From Primula veris (Eukaryota > Streptophyta > Magnoliopsida > Ericales > Primulaceae): 64,000 bases of DNA. The notes under the pieces are model-generated. The model made no database searches, was not told the DNA's origin, and worked only from the letters and a program-made list of their open reading frames with translations. This document shows positions 45,142-57,300 of this stretch, in pieces. The first letter of the stretch is position 1. Every line of letters begins with the position of its first letter. Location: positions 10,750,814-10,814,813 of the forward strand of contig OY821740.1 in assembly GCA_963682055.1 (NCBI GenBank), written 5' to 3'. Made by a program: the position numbers and the translations under genes.

Positions 45142-45556
45142 CGGTTACGTATTTTTTCGGGCACGTCAAACATTTTTATTTTTATTTTTTTATTCATGCA
45201 TATCGTACTTGAAATGACATGCCGAATCCGTACCGGCTATTTCAAATAAAAAATATAAAATACTTATGTTTAGCTAGATGTTTATGTTTATAATTTTTGT
45301 ATTTGAACAAAATGATTTTTTATTTTATTTTTTTTTAAGCTTAGATTTTTTTTTTTTTTTTATGGGGGTTAAAATAAAATCAGGCAGGCTGGCAGGCAAA
45401 ACAGATCCAATAGCTTACCGACATATCAACCAATTATTATATTATAAACACCTTTATAATGTAATATCTAATATTAATTACTAGTGACAAAAAAACAATC
45501 ACAGTTGCAACCCCCAATTCTGGAAAAGTCTCGACATAACCCACAAAAAAAGAAGG

Positions 45557-45590
<34 letters not shown>

Positions 45591-45619
45591 CTCCATTTAT
45601 ATATAATAGTTAATTTAAG
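45142..45619 (+). promoter_or_regulatory. Upstream region of the 66-codon gene
   Basis: About 480 bp between the MULE and the small ORF. A CT run followed by a TA run (45557-45590) and a TATATATAATAG stretch lie 15-60 bp before the ATG. A pyrimidine-rich plus TATA-like layout is common in plant core promoters and leaders. Confidence 0.4.
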
Positions 45620-45820
45620 ATGCTGCAGGTATTTTTTGCTATGGCTTTCTCGGCAGCACCTCTAATTATATACATACCTCCTTTGAGAAGTTTAAACATG
45701 TTTGTAGAGACCATGGAAGAGGTTTTAAGAGAATCAAACATCTACACCGTTAGATTCTTTCCACGTCTTCGATACGCCTTTTCGAGGCTCATTGGCTGTA
45801 TCCTCGGTTACACCAGATAA
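45620..45820 (+). CDS. Small plant protein of unknown function
   Basis: A 66-codon single-exon frame starting MLQVFFAMAFSAAPL and ending RLIGCILGYTR. The N-terminal 25 residues are hydrophobic with a Pro-rich exit (YIPPLRSLN), suggesting a membrane anchor or signal-anchor. The remainder is amphipathic with FVETMEEVLRES and a basic RFFPRLRYAFSR segment. The composition is clearly protein-like and unlike the surrounding repeats, and it resembles a family of short conserved plant proteins with no known role, which I cannot name with certainty. Downstream AT-rich sequence could be the 3' UTR. The recent MULE insertion sits about 480 bp upstream and may affect its promoter. Confidence 0.6.
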   Translation: MLQVFFAMAFSAAPLIIYIPPLRSLNMFVETMEEVLRESNIYTVRFFPRLRYAFSRLIGCILGYTR

Positions 45821-47150
45821 TTACTACTTCAATAATTGTACTATGTCTTTGTTTCTCTATGGATCAGTTTACTATGTAACTAGTTTTGTACCTTTACTAG
45901 TTTTTTTTATTTAAGATAATTGTTGTATGTAATATGTCTTGGTGGTGAGAATTGTTTGGCGTTATGAAAGTGTGTTATTGATAAATTGGGATTTAAGAAA
46001 TTATGAATCTGTGTTTTTCTTTTATTTTATTTTATTTTATTTGAAGCATGTAAATAGATAAACAATTGGAGATATGAGAAAAGAAATTTATTCTCAAGTT
46101 TTTTTGTTGTTGATGGAAGTGCAGTAAAATTAGCATTTATGGTGGATTGCTTTTTCCTGTTATGAGAAAACGGGTGAAGGATTAATAATAATATATTTCG
46201 AATTAGGGATAAGAGATCATCAGAATTTTAGATTAGTATTTTATCATGTATGAGTGGGTATTTTTATGTTTTTTTACGTACTCTTTTTATCTTTCACATA
46301 TCGACAGTACTTGAGATATATTCTACTTTATTTCCAAATGTAAATGAAGTTCACGTGATCATTTTGTCTGTGAGGAAAAAGCTAACTACTGATAACTTTT
46401 TTATGTATCATTTTGTGAGATATGTATCAATCTATATGTTCTCTTTTCTATGTTGAATTATGGTATGATCCGGCCAACTAATGCCTTCAGCTTATCCTCA
46501 TGAAAATATAGTGTAATTAATCAACCTTATCTTCCATTTTAACTTTTATAATCAATTCATTACTTGACCTGGGTTGTTTGTTAGCATATTTTTTTGACAA
46601 AAAATCTGATTTTTAAAATCAAAAATCAAAAAATCCAGTAAAAAGATGGATTCTGAATTTTTAGATTTTTTTATTAAAATTCTGAATATTAAGAATAAAA
46701 AAAAATCATAATAACCAAACACATGGATTTTCAAAATTCAAAAACCACCAAAAAAATCTGATACCAAAAATGCATTTGGTCGAAGAAATATACCACTTGA
46801 TGGTCTATATCTGGACTAGCAAAGAAGACTCTTTTTTCTGAAGCCTAAGTATTGACTATCAAAGATGCAGTTTTTTTTTGTGCCAAGTTTTTGTGTGTTT
46901 GGTCTACACGATCATTTTATAGTGAGCATACCAGTGAGTAAACGCTTCTTCATTGTGAAGTTATGAACCTATTTTATGTTATCAGAATAAATTATACTCC
47001 TGTATACGTTCCGATTACGGCTCAGTGACTGTTTGGTAGTACTATTAGACATCGGAAACCTCTTCTTTCTTCGTTCTTGTCAAAAAGCGCAAGGCATAAG
47101 GGGATTATCTTACTGGGGATGCTAACAATCCTCGTTGCCATAGCACCACA
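45821..47150. other. Intergenic, with a possible AT-rich MITE
   Basis: No gene seen. At about 46573-46790 the flanks GGGTTGTTTGTTAGCAT and (reverse strand) AATGCATTTTTGGTATCAG bracket sequence rich in AATTTTTGATTTTTNAAAATC. This could be a small hairpin-forming MITE, but exact termini and target duplication were not established. Confidence 0.3.
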
Positions 47151-47194
47151 CATATGACCTACAGGAAAACCATCACCGAGCACCTACATTGCCT

Positions 47195-47540
47195 CATTGT
47201 TCTCTACAAGTCACCGCCTTCACCACCTTATGACTACTTTCCACCTCAATTAGTTTCCCCTTACACGCACAAATCCGGTCACTGACCCTTTACGTTTATT
47301 TGCCATTGTCACTTTACGATTATAAACCACCTCTTGTGCCTCCTTATGTCGTCTATTTGCCTATAATGTTTCTTTACGTATATTCACCCCCAGTGACTCC
47401 ATATTTACACAAATTGCCGCCTTCACTGCTTAATGACTACTTTTCACCTTCACTTCCTCCTTACAAAGTACACTATATCACTGCCGATGCCTCAAAGCGT
47501 ATACTCGCCTCCAGTGGCTTCTTCCATCTATAAGTGGGCT
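47195..47540 (+). pseudogene. Extensin-like (Pro-rich cell wall protein) relic
   Basis: One frame reads YKSPPSPPYDYFPPQLVSPY then a stop near 47283. A second frame from 47300 reads YDYKPPLVPPYV, VYSPPVTPYLHKLPP and YFSPSLPPYKV. Repeated Tyr-Lys-(Ser/Pro)-Pro-Pro and Val-Tyr-Ser-Pro-Pro motifs are typical of extensins, structural glycoproteins of the cell wall. Ser-Pro4 runs have been lost, and stop and frameshift separate the pieces. No signal peptide was found upstream. It is most likely a decayed gene fragment; the alternative is chance Pro-rich sequence, which the repeated motif order makes unlikely. Confidence 0.5.
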
Positions 47541-48312
47541 TCTAATGCCTCCTATATATCCTAGAAATCCTCTATCGCACGCCTATACTTTTGTGCACCA
47601 TTGTCTGTCTAATCACTCCTGAGTTAAGCCTCTAAAGTGTATCCCTTTCCACTAATTGTCTCATTTAGGTACTCTTATACCTCCCAAAAGCCTCCCGAAA
47701 CATGGGATAACTTCGATTATTCCAGCTTGAGAGGATAATGTTATATACTCCACAACTGTTTTTTCCTGCCTGGTGTTGTACCAAACTACCAAACACGTCG
47801 TAAATATTTTGTTAACAAGTGTATTTTCTACTTCGACATACAAAGTATACACCAACCGAAGCCTAGTGACCAAAAAAATGACCTAGAGTTTTTAAACGAA
47901 AAGAAAACTATCCAGGTACATAATATTGATCAGAAATACTCACTCAGCCTGCTGAAGGAGAAAATTGACCAAGTAACCATAAATTCTACTAGTTCTATGG
48001 CAATTTTTCTGATGCAGTTTATATGCCAATTGACAGGACAATGTTTTAAATAGTTATGGCATAGTCTGAAACTTTTTTTAATCTGATGATAGACTAACGA
48101 GTAACGTGTCTATCGGGTGGTACATTACATATAGTAATTCGATAAAACTATTCAGTCGTGTGTACGCAAAGATGTAAATATACTCAATAATATTAACAGA
48201 CAAGTTATTTAAGTAAATCAAGGGCGAAACAACAACAACTCGGATTGTACATCTCAACCATAAGTCACACTGAAAAATTCAGCTTTGTGCACACTTCACT
48301 CTCGAGTACCTC
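47541..48312. other. Intergenic; includes the likely 3' UTR of the TL19 gene
   Basis: No coding region recognised. The part nearest 48312 should hold the 3' untranslated region of the minus-strand lumenal 19 kDa gene. Confidence 0.5.
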
Positions 48313-48999
48313 TCACCCGATCGTCTTAAACGACTCATGAACGTGCCTCAAAATCTCTTGGTCTCTATTCCACTCCGGCATAGGCGCGTTCACAAAATGC
48401 GCATACAGCTTGTTCTTAGCACACGTGACCGATATCAAGCTATGCGCACCCACCCCATTAATCTCAAAAACATAATAAACTTGGCCATTGTCATCCTTCC
48501 TCTCATCTGAAGTCACACTGTCCGCGCTCGCGATCAAGTCCTGTAACGCCACGTCAGACAATGCCAGGTTGTTGAGCACAGTCTCCTTGACTGCCAGCTG
48601 GCGAAACCCTGATAGGAAGGTCAAGTACTCCTTTTCGGACTTCTTCTTGGGATTGTAAAACTCGCTGTCTGTGCCGTTGGTGCCCTTTTCGACCTTGGAA
48701 ACGAGGCGCTCCTTCCAGCCTTCAGGAACGTCATAAATGTATTCCGCCGAGTCTTTTTTGCTTGAGTTTCCTCCGTAGCCTCCGTAGTTGGCTGCACTAG
48801 CAGCCGTACCATAGTAGACGTTGTAGTCAGCTGCTAGGACAGGTTGTGAAGTGGCGATAATCGTGGCGGTTAGAGCAGTTGTTAAGTTCGTTAAGACGGG
48901 TTTCAAGTGATGAAGTGGCATTTGTGGTTTGGAGGAGGAAATGGTGGTGGTGGTGGTGCTGGTGGAGAGTCTTGCATAGGTGGAGAAAATAGTGGCCAT
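48313..48999 (-). CDS. Thylakoid lumenal 19 kDa protein, PsbP family (TL19-like)
   Basis: A 228-codon single exon. Residues 1 to about 35 are Ser/Thr-rich and basic (chloroplast transit peptide). Residues 40-56 form a hydrophobic lumen-targeting segment ending PVLA, with predicted cleavage before ADYNVYYGTA. No twin-arginine precedes it, so Sec-type import is likelier. The mature part begins with a Tyr/Gly-rich stretch (ASAANYGGYGG), then the PsbP-like fold: YDVPEGWKERLVSKVEKG, FYNPKKKSEKEYLTF, VYYVFEINGVGAHSL, CAKNKLYAHFVNAP, and ends ESFKTIG. Length and motifs agree with the Arabidopsis thylakoid lumenal 19 kDa protein. The family lies in the thylakoid lumen. Some PsbP-like proteins support photosystem assembly; the exact role of this member is not established. 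The start is the first ATG, giving a complete transit peptide. Confidence 0.93.
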   Translation of the reverse strand: MATIFSTYARLSTSTTTTTISSSKPQMPLHHLKPVLTNLTTALTATIIATSQPVLAADYNVYYGTAASAANYGGYGGNSSKKDSAEYIYDVPEGWKERLVSKVEKGTNGTDSEFYNPKKKSEKEYLTFLSGFRQLAVKETVLNNLALSDVALQDLIASADSVTSDERKDDNGQVYYVFEINGVGAHSLISVTCAKNKLYAHFVNAPMPEWNRDQEILRHVHESFKTIG

Positions 49000-49093
49000 T
49001 TTATTTATTTTGGATTTGTTATGGATAAGTTTTATTGTGGGTACTTTTTTTTTGTATTTTTTGTTATGGTTTTGGTTGGGTAAGAAGATTTTG

Positions 49094-49101
49094 CCTTATC
49101 C
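49094..49101 (-). promoter_or_regulatory. I-box-like GGATAAGG upstream of TL19
   Basis: On the minus strand GGATAAGG lies about 95 bp upstream of the lumenal 19 kDa start codon. GATAAG (I-box) elements are frequent in light-regulated plant promoters, which fits a photosynthesis gene. A single short motif is weak evidence. Confidence 0.35.
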
Positions 49102-50600
49102 TTTGATGGAGTTCGAATTTAATACACTTGGTCAAATCAGAGGTAGACAGACAAGTGTTCATGTTAACCATAAGAATTACTAATTTAATAGATTATCCTT
49201 GTTTTGTTAACAATTAAGTGTTAACCATGTTCAAATTAAGTGTTAACAACCCAATCTATATTGTAATTAATTATATACCGCATACCCTGTTACGCTTCGT
49301 ATGGTTGCATAAAACATAGTTTCGGAACTATGAGTTCGACCGGGACTTATCATGGAACTATGAATGATTATTTTCACACTACTATACATAGTCTTGTTAG
49401 TACTAATATCACACATTCATGCTATTATATATACACCATTTTAGAGTTATTTGATATTCAAATTGGACAAATAGTTCAGTATTACAATGTGTAACTAAAC
49501 ACATTATTTAATGGATAAATTAACAAAACATACTAATTTTTAAACTAAATTAACAAAAACATACTCAAAAACTTTCCATTATAAAAAACATACCAAACAA
49601 ATTTTAATTTAATACTGTTTATTTTCTTCTTTATCTCTCTTTCATCTTATTCTCTCTATTCCATTCTTCTCTCTCATTTATTTAATTGCATGTTAAATGA
49701 CACATATGTAACTTAAATTTAACTTTCACATTATTTTATTAACTTAATAAAGTTATCTAATTTTAATTAAAATTAATTATTAATTGAAATCTCATTAATT
49801 AGTCATTTTGTAAACCTCACTAATATATGAACTAAAATAGGAGTAGTTGAAATAAAGTTGACGTTTTAATTAATTGAATTTTGTCACGTCATCAATTAAT
49901 AACATTAAAAACATTATTATCTTTAACAATTTTTTTAACATCTATAAATATAACACATGAGAAATATAGTTCACGTTTAATTAATTATATTTTGCCACAT
50001 CATCAATTAACAACATTAAAAATATTATTATTTTTAACAACTTTTTTAACATCTATAGAGATAACACATGATTTAACATAACTAGGAGCATTCACAATAG
50101 TTTTGTAACTTTTTAATGTTAAGTACTGACATATTATCATTTAAAAATGTGTTAAATAACACATTTGCATCTTAAATTTAATAAGCACATTAGTTTCACA
50201 TTAACAATAGTATCATTTTTTAATTAATCATTTCTCTTTTATTTTACTGATTACTATTTTTATTGGGAGAATTTATAGGAGATAATAATGTTAATTATGG
50301 GATGTGTTTGTCACGTCATCGGTTACAAGCATTAAAAACATTGTTAATTTTAACGACTTTTTAACATTTATAAAGATAACACATACTTTAACACAACTAA
50401 TGAAGATAAAAAAATGTATTGTTATCTAACTATTTTAGTTAACAATAGAGATAAAAACATTATAGACGATGCTCTAATGAAAACAAAAAAATACAGTGTT
50501 ATCTAACTATTTTAGTTAATATAGATCTATTGTAATAATGTTAATTAAAATACAGAAATACTAAATAAAGTAAGAAAAGGAAATTTGTGTAATAATATAC
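49102..50600. repeat. AT-rich repeat region between TL19 and makorin
   Basis: No gene. 49500-49590 repeats the AATTAACAAAACATACTANTTTTAAACTAAAT motif also found at about 3270-3330. A roughly 107-bp unit with GTCACGTCATCAATTAA, AACATTAAAAACATTATTAT and TAACACATGA is duplicated in tandem (49865-49972, 49973-50080), and a third, diverged copy lies at about 50310-50395. From about 50083 to 50475, GGAGCATTCACAATAG and (reverse strand) TAGAGCATCGTC...CTATTGTTAAC suggest the inverted ends of a small DNA transposon. Confidence 0.5.
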
Positions 50601-50633
50601 TAATTAGAGATTTCTTCTTTATTTATTCCACCA

Positions 50634-50641
50634 TTTCGCGC
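50634..50641 (+). promoter_or_regulatory. E2F-type site in the makorin promoter or leader
   Basis: TTTCGCGC, a consensus E2F-binding sequence, lies 71 bp upstream of the makorin start codon. It is followed by a CT-rich leader and TAGGGTTC, close to a telo-box (TAGGGTTT). This combination occurs in plant genes expressed in dividing cells. Functional use is inferred. Confidence 0.45.
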
Positions 50642-50711
50642 CGTTGAAGCTCTTCGTCTCTCTCTCATAGATAAAAGCTAGGGTTCCTCTCTCTCTCTCT
50701 CTATCTAAGCT

Positions 50712-51286
50712 ATGTCGAAGAGGTGATTCGATTCTCTCTCTGTTTTTTCAATTCATTTATTCCGTTTTTGCGATGATGTGGATTCTATTGAGTTTTGATT
50801 ACGTTTTATATCTTTCAATTTTTTTATTATATATTTCTAACAGATACCATATTACCATGTTATTAGATTTTAGTTATGGGTTATCGAATTTTATATGATA
50901 ATATTCAGAGAAAATGTTTTTATGAGTTGGGCTTCGTTTTCTTATCGATTGTATTCGCTTTTGTGCATCTGTTTTGGGTTTATTTGCTAAGAGTGTGAGT
51001 TAATAAGGATTTTGGTTTGTTAAATTATTGAATTTCTTTTTAGCTAGTAATACTGTTTATTGCTGCATTAGGGGAAAATTAGTTTTTTTTATATGATGAC
51101 CCTGATGGATTGGATGATACCGAATACGGATGAAATATGTGACAACATGGTTTTTTGTTAGAACCAAGTTATTCGGGTATGTTTGAGACTGTATAGTACT
51201 ATTTAATAATGTTTTTCAGACCAAAAAAAAAAGCGGTCTTGGAATTGCTAGTATATAAACAGTATCAGAAAACTTAGATACAAGCA

Positions 51287-51325
<39 letters not shown>

Positions 51326-54300
51326 CATACACACACACACATATATACACATATGTGTGTGTGTGTGTTAAAGACGTTTGAAGTTCTTTCATTGAAGTAA
51401 AACAGTTTTAAGTTTTTATTTTTCGCCCAGTTACTTGCCCTGTAGTAGTTTTTGGAAGTCTTTTGTTACTCCATGTTACGTATTGGTGTAACCGTATATT
51501 TATTGGTGTTTCAGGAAATGATTATAGAGGTTTGACTGAACTTATAATGTTGAATGGTACCGGAAGATGGCAAAATCAAGGCCTAGTTTAGATGATTAAT
51601 GTACTGCGATTAAGGTTCTGATTATTTGAGGTTTGTTAGGGAATTTGGATTGAGGTTTTCTTCAAGTAAAAATATGAACCCTGAAACTGTTTGTTAGTGT
51701 TTAGTTTCTACATCAAAATCTTTTTTGCTTTTCATCAGATGATGGTTGTGGTTAGTTATTGACTTATTGTTCATAATTTTTTATGGTTTGTCGTAAGGTA
51801 TGGAAATGGGGTACGTGGGTTGGCCCGGTATATGGTATTTTGGGGTTAGGCTTAGTTTAAATGTGTGATAGGTGAAATGCTAAGCTTTTCAATAAATATC
51901 TGTATACAGTTGCTGAAGTACTTAAATATGTATTTCTATTTTTTATTATGTTTAACTAGATTTTCTAGTTCCTTTGTAATTTTCTGCCTTCTAAAACCCG
52001 AATGTGTTGGGATGACTAAGGACGACGAATTGGTATGTAAGAACCGGAAAATGTGGTACTCTGTCCATAGAGGTATGCGAGAATTTGGTAGCTGGCGCTT
52101 GTGATACAAAAGGCGAGGGTTGAATAGAGCTTAAGTTAGTACAAGTCCTTTTGATGATGACAAAATCAACACAGAATTAAACTAAGGCCTTGCTTAGGTA
52201 TAGCTTTTAAGTTCTGTTTATATTATTAGGATTTTAAGCTGGGAAGCATCTGGATGATATGTTTTTAAGCTTAATTTGTCTTGTTGGCCTAAAAATTTAG
52301 AATTTCTGAGGTAGATCCTTCTAGTGTTTTACCTGGTTTCAGAAAAGGTATTATATTTGTTAAAAATTCTAGCAAGACTATCCCTAATAACAATATTGTG
52401 ATTCATGAGTATGTTTCTTTGAACCTTTTCGGGGTTGATTATTGATGCAACAGAAACTGGACTAGGACAATGATACCAGAAGTTTGTGTTGCACCCTTTA
52501 CTTTTTAACCTCTCACTCTTTTTCCCACAGAGTGAAAGATTCTTATTATATGTTTCTTTTTTGGTTTCTGTAGGGTTCTTTGCAAGTTCTTTGCTCATGG
52601 GGCATGCTTGAAAGGCGAGCACTGCGAGTTTTCCCATGATTGGAATGCACCAGCAAATAATGTACGCTTCCTACCACTTACCTTTAAAATCTCATCTCTT
52701 CTTTTCTATTTGTATTTTACCCCATCTATCTTATATAGGTGTGTACATTCTACCAAAAAGGAGTGTGTACGTATGGAAGTCGCTGCAGATACAATCATGT
52801 TAAAGTCTCTCACTCACAAGTCTCCAATGGGTCTTCATCTACGAACTCTTTCCCATCTGCCAGGCCTGATTATGTTACTGTACCTATTGCAGCTTTATCA
52901 CCAGAAAAAGTAGCATGGGATAAAAACTCTGAGATGAAAATTTTGCCAAATGCTGATAGTACTGTGTATCCTAATATCCCTGATCCATCTGATCAACCCA
53001 TATGCTCATTCTTTGCTATTGGTAACTGTCCACGTGGTGAAAACTGCCCTCATCTCCATGGAGATTTGTGTTCCTTCTGTGGGAAGCATTGCTTGCATCC
53101 TTCCAGAACTCTAGAGAGGGAAGAACATCTCGAATCTTGCCAGAAAAAGCAAAAACAGCTTGATGCATTAAAGCATAGCCAAGATATTGAATGCAGTGTC
53201 TGTCTAGAGCGTGTTCTTTCGAAGCTAACAGTTGGTGAGAGAAAGTTTGGTTTGCTATCGGAATGTGACCATCCGTTCTGTATATCATGTATAAGGAACT
53301 GGCGTAGTAGTTCTCCGTCTAGCGGAATGGATGTGAATTCGACTCTGAGGGCTTGTCCGATATGTCGACAGTTGTCGTTCTTTGTTATTCCTAGTGTTAT
53401 TTGGTATTCTTCACAAGAAGAAAAAATGGAAATCGTTGATAATTATAAGGCAAAACTGAGGTAAAAGTGACTTTTCTCTCGGTTGAAGTAAATTTGTTTA
53501 TTTATAGTTTGGTTTGATTTTCTTAAATGCGTTGGGAAAAGTAAATGTTCATATTGATTTGGTTCAAGATGAAATTGCTTCTTTTGGTTAGTCAGAGCTG
53601 TTCATATAGTATCTCTAGACGACGTGATATTGATTTTTATGCATGGACGTTAGGCCTTAGATATTAGGAACCCTAATATTTTCCTTTGAGGAGTTATTTA
53701 AAGTAAACAAGGGAAGTTATTATGTATCCTCTTTGACAAATCTGAATGAATAAGTTAAAAAAGAACAAGAAGCATATGAAATATGACATGCTTATTTCAT
53801 GATGAACTGCTAATTTTCTCTCTTCCATCAATTCTGAGCACTGTTTCTTTATGTATACTTGACTAGTTGACTTGCTGTTGACCATGAGATGATCTTTGTT
53901 GCAGGTCAATTGACTGCAAGCACTTCGACTTTGGAAATGGAAGTTGTCCTTTCGGAACTAGCTGCTTTTATAAGGTGATTAATTTTGTTACCACATGGCA
54001 CATTTTTTTATATTCTCAGACTCACAATTTTACAAGTCGTTTACCCTATGTCACTATTGTTTTTTTATTTTGCAATGATGGGTAATGTTTTCATTAATCC
54101 CATTGCATATGAAATCACTACTAACACACTTTATAATCCTTTAGAAATAATTGGAGTCTGGTACCACTTTAAGATATTTTTTAAGTATTAGTACCACTTG
54201 TAATTTTTATTAGCATAAAGTACCTTTTTGAAACATTTTAATTGGATATTGGTACCACCAACTTAAATTTCTATGCGCTTCTGTGTTAGTAAAGATATCA

Positions 54301-57300
54301 TGATAAAATTTATTTGCGCACGTATATAATTATTCAGAAGTTTGGTTCCTTTCATTTATTGTTTTTAGAAAGAACCGCCTTACAAGTTGGTTTTACATAA
54401 ATCCTGACTTTGAAGGTTCACTTTCTTGATCTTTTTAAAATTTATTTATAATATAATTTTCAAAACTTTTAAAGGCCATACATTGAGCTCTGAGGTCCAT
54501 TTGAGAAGAATTTCTTTTACTTTTCATGTATATTTTGAGATCTTGGCAGTTGCTAACTTACGAGGGCTGTTTGATGCTTCAGATACTACAAAACCCCCTT
54601 TTTTGGCTTCAAATGTTCTTTATCATGAAAACAGAAAACCACATAACGAATCTTTCTTTTTTAATCTCACACTTTACCTCACTTGGTCCTTGACATCAAG
54701 AACCGTGTCTTTTGATGTTCATAACAACAGTCTTGGACCTGTTTTTTTATTTAGAGTACTTCTAAATCTGACTTATATAGTTTCGTTTATCATATATGTG
54801 GTTTGTGGTTAATTGGTTAAGTGATTGCATACAAGATATTACATGGGACTCGAGGAGTATTGGTTTTCTTTTACATATAGTAATCCATCATGCAAATTTC
54901 ACAAAAAAAAGTTTGTTATCAAGTACCAGACATAACATGCTACTGCCTATGATACCACTAGTTGGAGTCATGCTTTGAGTAATGCTACCTAGGATATTTT
55001 AGTGAATGGATGGTGAATAAAGTGAATGCTTTTAAAGTGATAATGGTGTGGGGGTTCAACAGGATTTTGCTGTGTAGTATATGTTATGCTAATGATTTAA
55101 AGTGTCCTTATATTCATGAGCGGTTCAATACATTGATCCTTTACTAGAGAGTCAGTTTGATAAAAAGTCCCACAATGTATTTTTTTGTACCAAAATGCTG
55201 AGCTTGTCAACCATTTTGTGTGAAATCTTGGAATTTTCCTCAAAAGATAAACTTGACCATGAAAATCTGGAAATCCATGGTTGTAATTGCATTAAAAATT
55301 TGTAAGTGCCCTTTTTCTAATGATTTTTAGAAGTTTCCTAAAACTTATGGTTGAAATAATTGTTTAACTGTAATATAGACATTTCAGTGCATACTCAAAT
55401 TTTAGGTACAAGAATGCACATCAAGGGTGAATAACTTACTCGACTCAAATCCGTAGAGTAAAAAATCTGTAATTAACCAAAACAAGTCTTGGGAGTTGAG
55501 GTATATGTGTAATTTACCATAAGTAAATATTCTGAAGCTCACAAATTCCGGTAATGGACTATCTTTTCAGCTTATAGATATGCTTAACTGAGCTGATATA
55601 TTATGAATTTTTTAACATTTCAAGTTATTTTGTTAACTTTTAGAAGATTTGATAACTTTTGTTAATACTTTTCTCATGGTACTAGCTGTATACTTGTCTT
55701 GTTCTAGCAGCATCGTGCTCTTTACTTAAGAATTAACAACCGATGCACCTTTGTGTTTTGTCTTAAGTCCATTTGCTTCCGGTTATTTTGTATAGAGTCC
55801 ATAAGTTCCGTAGATGCGTAACCATAACAGATTATTTGGACAGTAGGTTTCAAGATTTACTTCTGAATTGTAGTAATCCTAAGTTCTAGAATTTTAACCT
55901 TTTTAAAGAATTATCAGCATATAATTAGAGGGAAATGGAATAGATTTTGATCTTTGATATGAATACAGAATACTGAGAGTCACTGTTTCAAAAGTCCCCA
56001 CCTTGTTCTGTCTAGGCGCTAGCCCTTTGTCTGCCACCGCGATTAATAGTAGGCGCTTTTATGAGTCAAATCTGGGTTTATCCGGGTCAAATGGGTCAAC
56101 ACGGTCAAAATAGGTGAAATTTTATTATTAAAAAACTCATAAAAGATTACTCAAAAGTACATGTTGATCAATCATGATTTACACTTCAAATTTGTCTTTC
56201 AATACATCATTATGTTTATTTTGGGTTATACTCGCCTGTTCAAATATTATTATCATAACTTTTGTTGAATTATTGATAGTATATTGATGAATTAATAGTG
56301 TCTAAATGTTTAATTTAGCTTGTTAATTATATTTACAACATATGTACCAAACGAGAATCCAAAAAAAAACTCAAAAAATCAATAAATATGTGAAAATATG
56401 GCCTCACCGTCTAGTCCCTGCCTAGGCCCCCAGACCCCACCTCACCGCCTAGATCCCGCCTAGCGTCATTCGAAACCTTGAGAGTACCGTTTTAGTTGTT
56501 CTCCACAAAACCCTTATCTTTTCCCAATTTGTAACTTTCTTCTTCTCTTATCAGCTATACAAGTAATGTTACCACATCCAGTACCTTATCCATTCCTTAT
56601 CTCAAGGACCTGATCTGTCTGACTCAGTTTCTTGCGAATCATATCGTGTTTCTTTTTTTAATCGTTGTTATTTGGTTGCTAGTGTAAATCTCCGTAGCTC
56701 AAAAGATAGCGTATCTATGGACGTTTGAGAACCTGCAGACTCAATTAGCTTTAACTGTTAATCTCAATATCTTTATTTACATTCGGTCGGGAGTTATTAG
56801 ATGGTCTAATACTGGATATTCTGGTAATTATCTTCCAGTACAAGGGTAAGCCGGGGTCACTCATGTGGAACCGTTGTCATATGCCTGAGTGCGGTTCTTA
56901 TGACGAATCTATAGAGGCTATGTTTGTTTTGTTTGATTACCTATATGAACCACATCATGCAATTGGATTACAAGAAGTGGAGAATTGTTATGGGTATGAA
57001 GATTCGGAAAGTGAAGATTATGACGATTATACAGATATTGGAGCTGAAATGTTACGTCAAATAATGGAGGATAGTGATGAAGAAGCAGAAGATGAAGAGT
57101 CCTTTGGTGACTACTTCGCTGAGAGTTACTGTTTGATGGAGGCGCAGGCTTTTTTAAGCTCTTTATCTAGAGATCAGGATTAGTATATAGATGTCTTATT
57201 ACCCTTTTCTGCTAATTGTGTCCTGATGGGTGTCTTCAAAATCATCGATTACTTGCAAGTTGTCTCTTCCTTCATTTGGAGTGTATTACGATTATATAAG

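Noticed and set aside
54426..54978. 128- and 60-codon frames in the makorin intron
   Set aside because: The composition is intronic (T-rich), there is no domain, and the frames are not needed for any makorin isoform.
56690..56780. tRNA-like GTAGCTCAAAAGATAGCG sequence
   Set aside because: The acceptor stem does not close and no B box follows at the right distance.
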